Source of the DNA: Xanthoparmelia taractica
Taxonomy: Eukaryota; Ascomycota; Lecanoromycetes; Lecanorales; Parmeliaceae
DNA: 64,000 nucleotides
NCBI GenBank assembly: GCA_033085395.1
Contig: JANQBS010000017.1
Coordinates: 124,001-188,000, forward strand
Reading direction: 5' to 3'
Part shown: one piece after another, positions 61,601 through 64,000 of the stretch
Position numbering within the stretch: the stretch's first letter is position 1
How the letters are laid out: every line of letters starts with the position of its first letter
Notes under the pieces: generated by a model
What the model was told of the DNA's origin: nothing
Databases searched by the model: none
Seen by the model: only the letters and a program-made list of their open reading frames with translations
Translations under genes and position numbers: made by a program

Positions 61601-62291
61601 CAGGCGTCACAACGATCGAAGGTGTGACAGAAGGCCGCCTACTGAACGCATAGCGCCCACTGCTTAAGCTTTCAGGCTCTGCTGGAGTAGAATCATTACC
61701 TATCTCGTGGTCTGCCAGGTCTTCAGGTGGCACAGAGATCCCTATTATCACGGCACGGTCTGATGGCGAAAGTGTTGATGCTTTGCTTGCCGCACGTTTT
61801 AGATCATCCAAGCGGCCTTTTGAAGCGGAAGGTTTCAGAGAGTTGCCTGACGGTGAATGTCCGAAACCCAGGTTTCCGATCGTATTCATGCTCTCTTGGG
61901 TTCCTTGTCGGCTCAGTCCCAGAGCTTGATCTTGTTTTTCGTTCCCATCAGCAACTCTCTGGGTCAAACCTGACGGTTTGGAGAAGCTTGTAACGACATT
62001 CAATCTATGCAATGGAGATTTATCCTGTCGCTCTTGCTGCCGTCCGACATTGCCCTCCGAAGGTCTTCTCGTTAAGAACCTTCCGCTAATTGGTGTAGTA
62101 TTGCTTTGCCCACTTGCAGCTTGTTGTCCCTTCCTTTGGTTTTTGGGCGGTGTTTGAGATAATTGTGGTGGTGAGGTGGGAGAGAGGACTTCTTCACCCA
62201 TGGGTGAGGAGAATGGCATCCGTGGAATTCGTGGGGCTGCAAAGTTGATACGTTGAGGTGTGGCATTATTCGGCTGGGACTTTGTGGTCAT
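58653..62291 (-). CDS. large single-pass membrane protein with disordered N-terminal half, function unknown
   Basis: A single exon of 1212 aa. The first 760 residues are Ser/Pro/Thr-rich and probably cytosolic and disordered. A KKKKR stop-transfer cluster precedes one strong hydrophobic helix at about 767-790 (MLIVLAIVLLLMVILIIVLAM). About 420 residues follow with many N-glycosylation sequons (N-x-S/T), four or more Cys, and the end CECQWKNFAW. This suggests a type II-like topology with a folded, glycosylated outer domain. I recognise the layout as common in filamentous fungi but cannot name a function. I see no enzyme motif in the outer part. Confidence 0.8.
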   Translation of the reverse strand: MTTKSQPNNATPQRINFAAPRIPRMPFSSPMGEEVLSPTSPPQLSQTPPKNQRKGQQAASGQSNTTPISGRFLTRRPSEGNVGRQQERQDKSPLHRLNVVTSFSKPSGLTQRVADGNEKQDQALGLSRQGTQESMNTIGNLGFGHSPSGNSLKPSASKGRLDDLKRAASKASTLSPSDRAVIIGISVPPEDLADHEIGNDSTPAEPESLSSGRYAFSRRPSVTPSIVVTPVRRKAPWPDELVQAPRRRAQAASSVYSQAQQNGVLVIDSSVVPPIPPLPPDARRHNAGFYQSNGEQPAPLSSRTVSTSTVFDDEEDLEFGKRPSTGESQLRILTKQASLDSIATRHRSRGWWDHIVTPFWPRSPLTFKGSSPTIPTLPNSRQVTEARYKLYSPTSYIVSSVTAGHEGLTSGHTSWTDLSLDAECEKRPLDLGEQPHGEPLVWELPRERPATDTPILTVRHEGFGAASEYYEACLYDMHSPEPYFKCQNHTCLPLHVGPTAAFGGQKTPSAGARNEDVVPREVLERQNTEPSQALAAQQAPRNRFSAAFREAVPPDSRAKPRPVSEETEIEDLDTTPAVEEAHVAPIVRAPEPVPAAQPLLPDDELQHARDIEEPPPLLRSEPTPQHPPAYSPRRQEGPPRRYVAVMPPDHPPNTFDHSVSPAIRTPGAQRHVLRDTLPMAEGSRDNAESQPAGTKDKRIHYYESPETNRPDTALADLYPPLRAAPRSQKAWEIREKDSQAPQQHRSKILTGFDRCFSREKKPMSKKKKRMLIVLAIVLLLMVILIIVLAMTLTRKGRPGRTVPVQTAWLNMTGYPPIPTGVSTIVQPKPVSKISDCIVPSTMWSCELPKEEQQSSSTGAADQPNFRVKIVFQNGTNGAIANASSVNRRSYRHMLNPVSAGVFIRDQLLQVRDVLSGSWDSPAPSPPTLEDQTFLGNTTDNNTEPFDGESTPFLMSFMSPTKLPSNLLKREIGSSTGNITDPFPDLTSSIPTPDTNPNGTAAAAVFLPYPSSQPLRLYNRGQSTEHYGFYTYFSKSIFLKSSALIDSVSNDTSSVPDDRDGGAEEQAASVRCTWAQTRFLVQIWTNKGFVASSQASDTSSTVSSDNSTNLTASSANDFQAPGSFPYPVTITLDRHGGDINSKMVYCYGIDDEEKPDPSQKKIQLENRSFGGTLVNPTRGAFEKVNVTWADGGPGGIDGGSGGCECQWKNFAWQ

Positions 62292-63352
62292 GGTCTAAGT
62301 CGGTGGGTATTGTGCAATCGTATAGTGTACAGACTGTTGATCAATAGAGCCAATAAAGAGGCTCAGACTCCTTTCTTATTGTCAATACTTCCGCTGAATA
62401 AATTGAAAAGCATTCACTTCTAAGAAAAGAGTCTTCATTCATCATAGTTCAACTGGAAATAATGGACGAAAGACAGATCGCAAAGTGAGCTGCAAGATGT
62501 CGTAGTCGTTGTTTCGAAGCAGAAAGATGAATCAGAGGTAGCAGCCTCTGAGACCGCCTAGGTCCTGGAATGAGACGAAAAAAAGTACGTCGTATACCTA
62601 CCCAAAATTGTGACTCAAAGCCTCATCTACAATTAGCAAACCTGTTCTTCCGCCCTCCATAGCCATGTCAAGTGCACCGGCCACGAAGGGGAGCCTTGAC
62701 GCCAGGTTCCAGCTCAGCCTGCATCACTATTGGACGACAGTGCATCGCACGCAATCCTTGATACCACAGACATTATTGTGCTATTATTACTAGCCGCTGC
62801 GAAACCGTGCTGTGAGCCTGTGAAGCGATAGGAGTGGATGTGGTGCGAAGAGTTGAGGTTCAGCAGAAACCCCCTGCATTTTCGGACGCCAATTAAAAGC
62901 GTGGGTCAACGCGAACGCCTGGTCATGTGACAAAGGGCGGCACTTGGGGTTGGATGATTGGTTGAGCTATTTTGGGTGATCTGGATTGCAATATGTAAAG
63001 CGGTAAGGACACATGTTTACTTAAGGGTTGCAAGGCGGTTGAAGATGGTGATTGAAGGTAGTGCCTTTATGGGGACGAAAAAGAAGCAATATATATCATA
63101 AGGAAGATGCCGTCGAAGATGATACATTAAAAGAGAATACAGTCCAGGTATCTAAGTATGATCTATCGCGTACAAGGAACCACACCAGATAACATCGCCA
63201 CTGGTCCAGATGCATCGTTGGTACTCGCCCTCAACGAGCGACCAGGGGACTTGCCCATCCCAGCAGCGTAACAGATCCGGCGGGAGATGAGAACATTACC
63301 AGATATAACATAATCTCCCCCAAACGCCATATTAGATTTATCCTCGAGCTTG
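62292..63352. other. intergenic, no gene
   Basis: Upstream region of the 1212-aa membrane protein and 3' region of the mannosyltransferase. No frame of note on either strand. Confidence 0.6.
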
Positions 63353-64000
63353 TCAGCCTCCTTCAGCCTCCTCCTCTTTCTTTCCCCTGATTTTCTTGAC
63401 CTGCTCGCTAATCCCGTCCTTGAATTTCTCCCATGGCGTCCTGTTAAGCTTGTTGCTCAACTCGCGGAAGTTGTACATCTCCCCCCAGCAGTCTCTTCCC
63501 CACTCGCAACCAGCCATATTGACCACAAAATCTCGGTCTCTCTCCGAATAATGTATCCTTGAGTCCTCACCGTTTTCGCTGCAAGCACCCATGGGGAAGC
63601 TATTGATCTTTCGCTGCGGGATGAAAGCTGTGTGTGGTCTTATCCATGGTTGGTGGATGTAAAGATGCTCCATTGCGTCTTGTTCTTTATGCTCCCACTC
63701 CATATGCTTTTGCTCGTAGCCGACTGGGTCCCACCAGATGTCAAGAAGACGGTCCGTCCAAATGCTGCGGTGAACGAAGAAGGAGCCGAGGTTGAACCCT
63801 CCGCAATCTTGAGGTATGATAAGGTCGATGGAGTTCGCACGACCGTCACCGTTGGCTGACCGCGCGGAAGGGTCGAGATGGGGAGATTCGAACGGGTGTG
63901 TGATATTGAGGGGATTATAGACATTTATGTCTCGGTAGGTGTTTCCTAGTAGGTCGTTGAAGATGTGCTTCTGCAGTGGATATGACGGTTCCATGATAAA
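63353..64000 (-). CDS. GT34 alpha-1,6-mannosyltransferase, Mnn10/Mnn11 type (partial, 5' end outside window)
   Basis: The frame is open from the stop at 63353 to the window edge (216 codons). Although an ATG lies at 63994, the frame continues upstream (FIMEPSYP), where family members read LIMEPSY, so this is not the start. Conserved parts: LQKHIFNDLL, NVYNPLNITHP, QDCGGFNLGSFFVHRS, DIWWDPVGYEQKHMEWEHKEQ, FIPQRKINSFP, and DRDFVVNMAGCEWGRDCWGEMY. The tail is basic and then acidic. Mnn10/Mnn11 belong to the Golgi mannan polymerase complex M-Pol II, which extends the alpha-1,6 backbone of N-linked mannan. The DXD motif and membrane anchor would be in the missing part. Mnn10 versus Mnn11 cannot be settled here. 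Confidence 0.9.
   Translation of the reverse strand, partial: FIMEPSYPLQKHIFNDLLGNTYRDINVYNPLNITHPFESPHLDPSARSANGDGRANSIDLIIPQDCGGFNLGSFFVHRSIWTDRLLDIWWDPVGYEQKHMEWEHKEQDAMEHLYIHQPWIRPHTAFIPQRKINSFPMGACSENGEDSRIHYSERDRDFVVNMAGCEWGRDCWGEMYNFRELSNKLNRTPWEKFKDGISEQVKKIRGKKEEEAEGG

Noticed and set aside
63880..63900. GAGATTCGAAC-like word resembling a tRNA T-arm
   Set aside because: Lies inside the mannosyltransferase coding frame and no cloverleaf can be built around it. I saw no tRNA or rRNA gene in the window.

Overview
This window is nuclear DNA of a filamentous ascomycete (Pezizomycotina); species not determined. Coding exons are split by GT-AG introns, mostly 45-120 nt, with CTAAY/CTGAY-type branch sites. 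The gene set is fungal: CGR1, VPS10 with two sortilin modules, HapB, Rim15 with PAS, kinase and receiver domains, and Trs23. A KIF1/UNC-104 kinesin-3, an ARS2/SERRATE homologue, TspO and a borealin-type protein argue against a budding yeast. Exon boundaries below were derived by hand from splice sites, reading frame and family sequence; none was checked against transcripts.

Layout: 1-3.6 kb has no convincing gene, only a possible decayed ORF near 2.6-3.0 kb. At 3.6-7.7 kb lie an ELMO-domain protein (+), a coiled-coil membrane protein (-) and CGR1 (-). An AT-rich, repeat-bearing stretch (7.7-8.9 kb) separates CGR1 from the mitochondrial ornithine carrier (+). A long leader/promoter region (about 10-13.7 kb), with several CCAATCA boxes and a probable 5' UTR intron, precedes hapB (+). 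VPS10 (+) and a six-exon cytidine deaminase (+) follow. From 22 to 31 kb is a dense housekeeping block: eIF3d (-), TRS23 (+), RPB4 (+), RPN10 (-), borealin-like (+), TRM5 (+).

At 31.5-37.3 kb is the large RIM15-type kinase (-), then ERG26 (-), a broken MAPEG-family gene (-), kinesin-3 (-) and, divergently, a PX-domain protein (+). At 50.5-51.5 kb there is a possible small minus-strand gene fragment and a small three-exon gene of unknown function (+). ARS2 (-), TspO (+), a DUF4291 protein (-), a 1212-aa single-pass membrane protein (-) and the 3' part of a GT34 mannosyltransferase (-, cut by the window end) complete the window.

The genes do not form an operon-like or secondary-metabolite cluster. 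They are ordinary core genes for transcription, translation, trafficking, proteolysis, tRNA modification and sterol synthesis. Several pairs are divergent with short shared promoters: eIF3d/TRS23, RPN10/borealin-like and kinesin/PX. The least ordinary items are the MAPEG pseudogene, the TRS23 start codon apparently split by an intron, the 28-nt zinc-site exon of cytidine deaminase, a Glu at the phospho-acceptor site of the Rim15 receiver domain, a GC3-extreme exon in TRM5, and a recurring intergenic nonamer (TACTTCGTA). I found no clearly new biological system.
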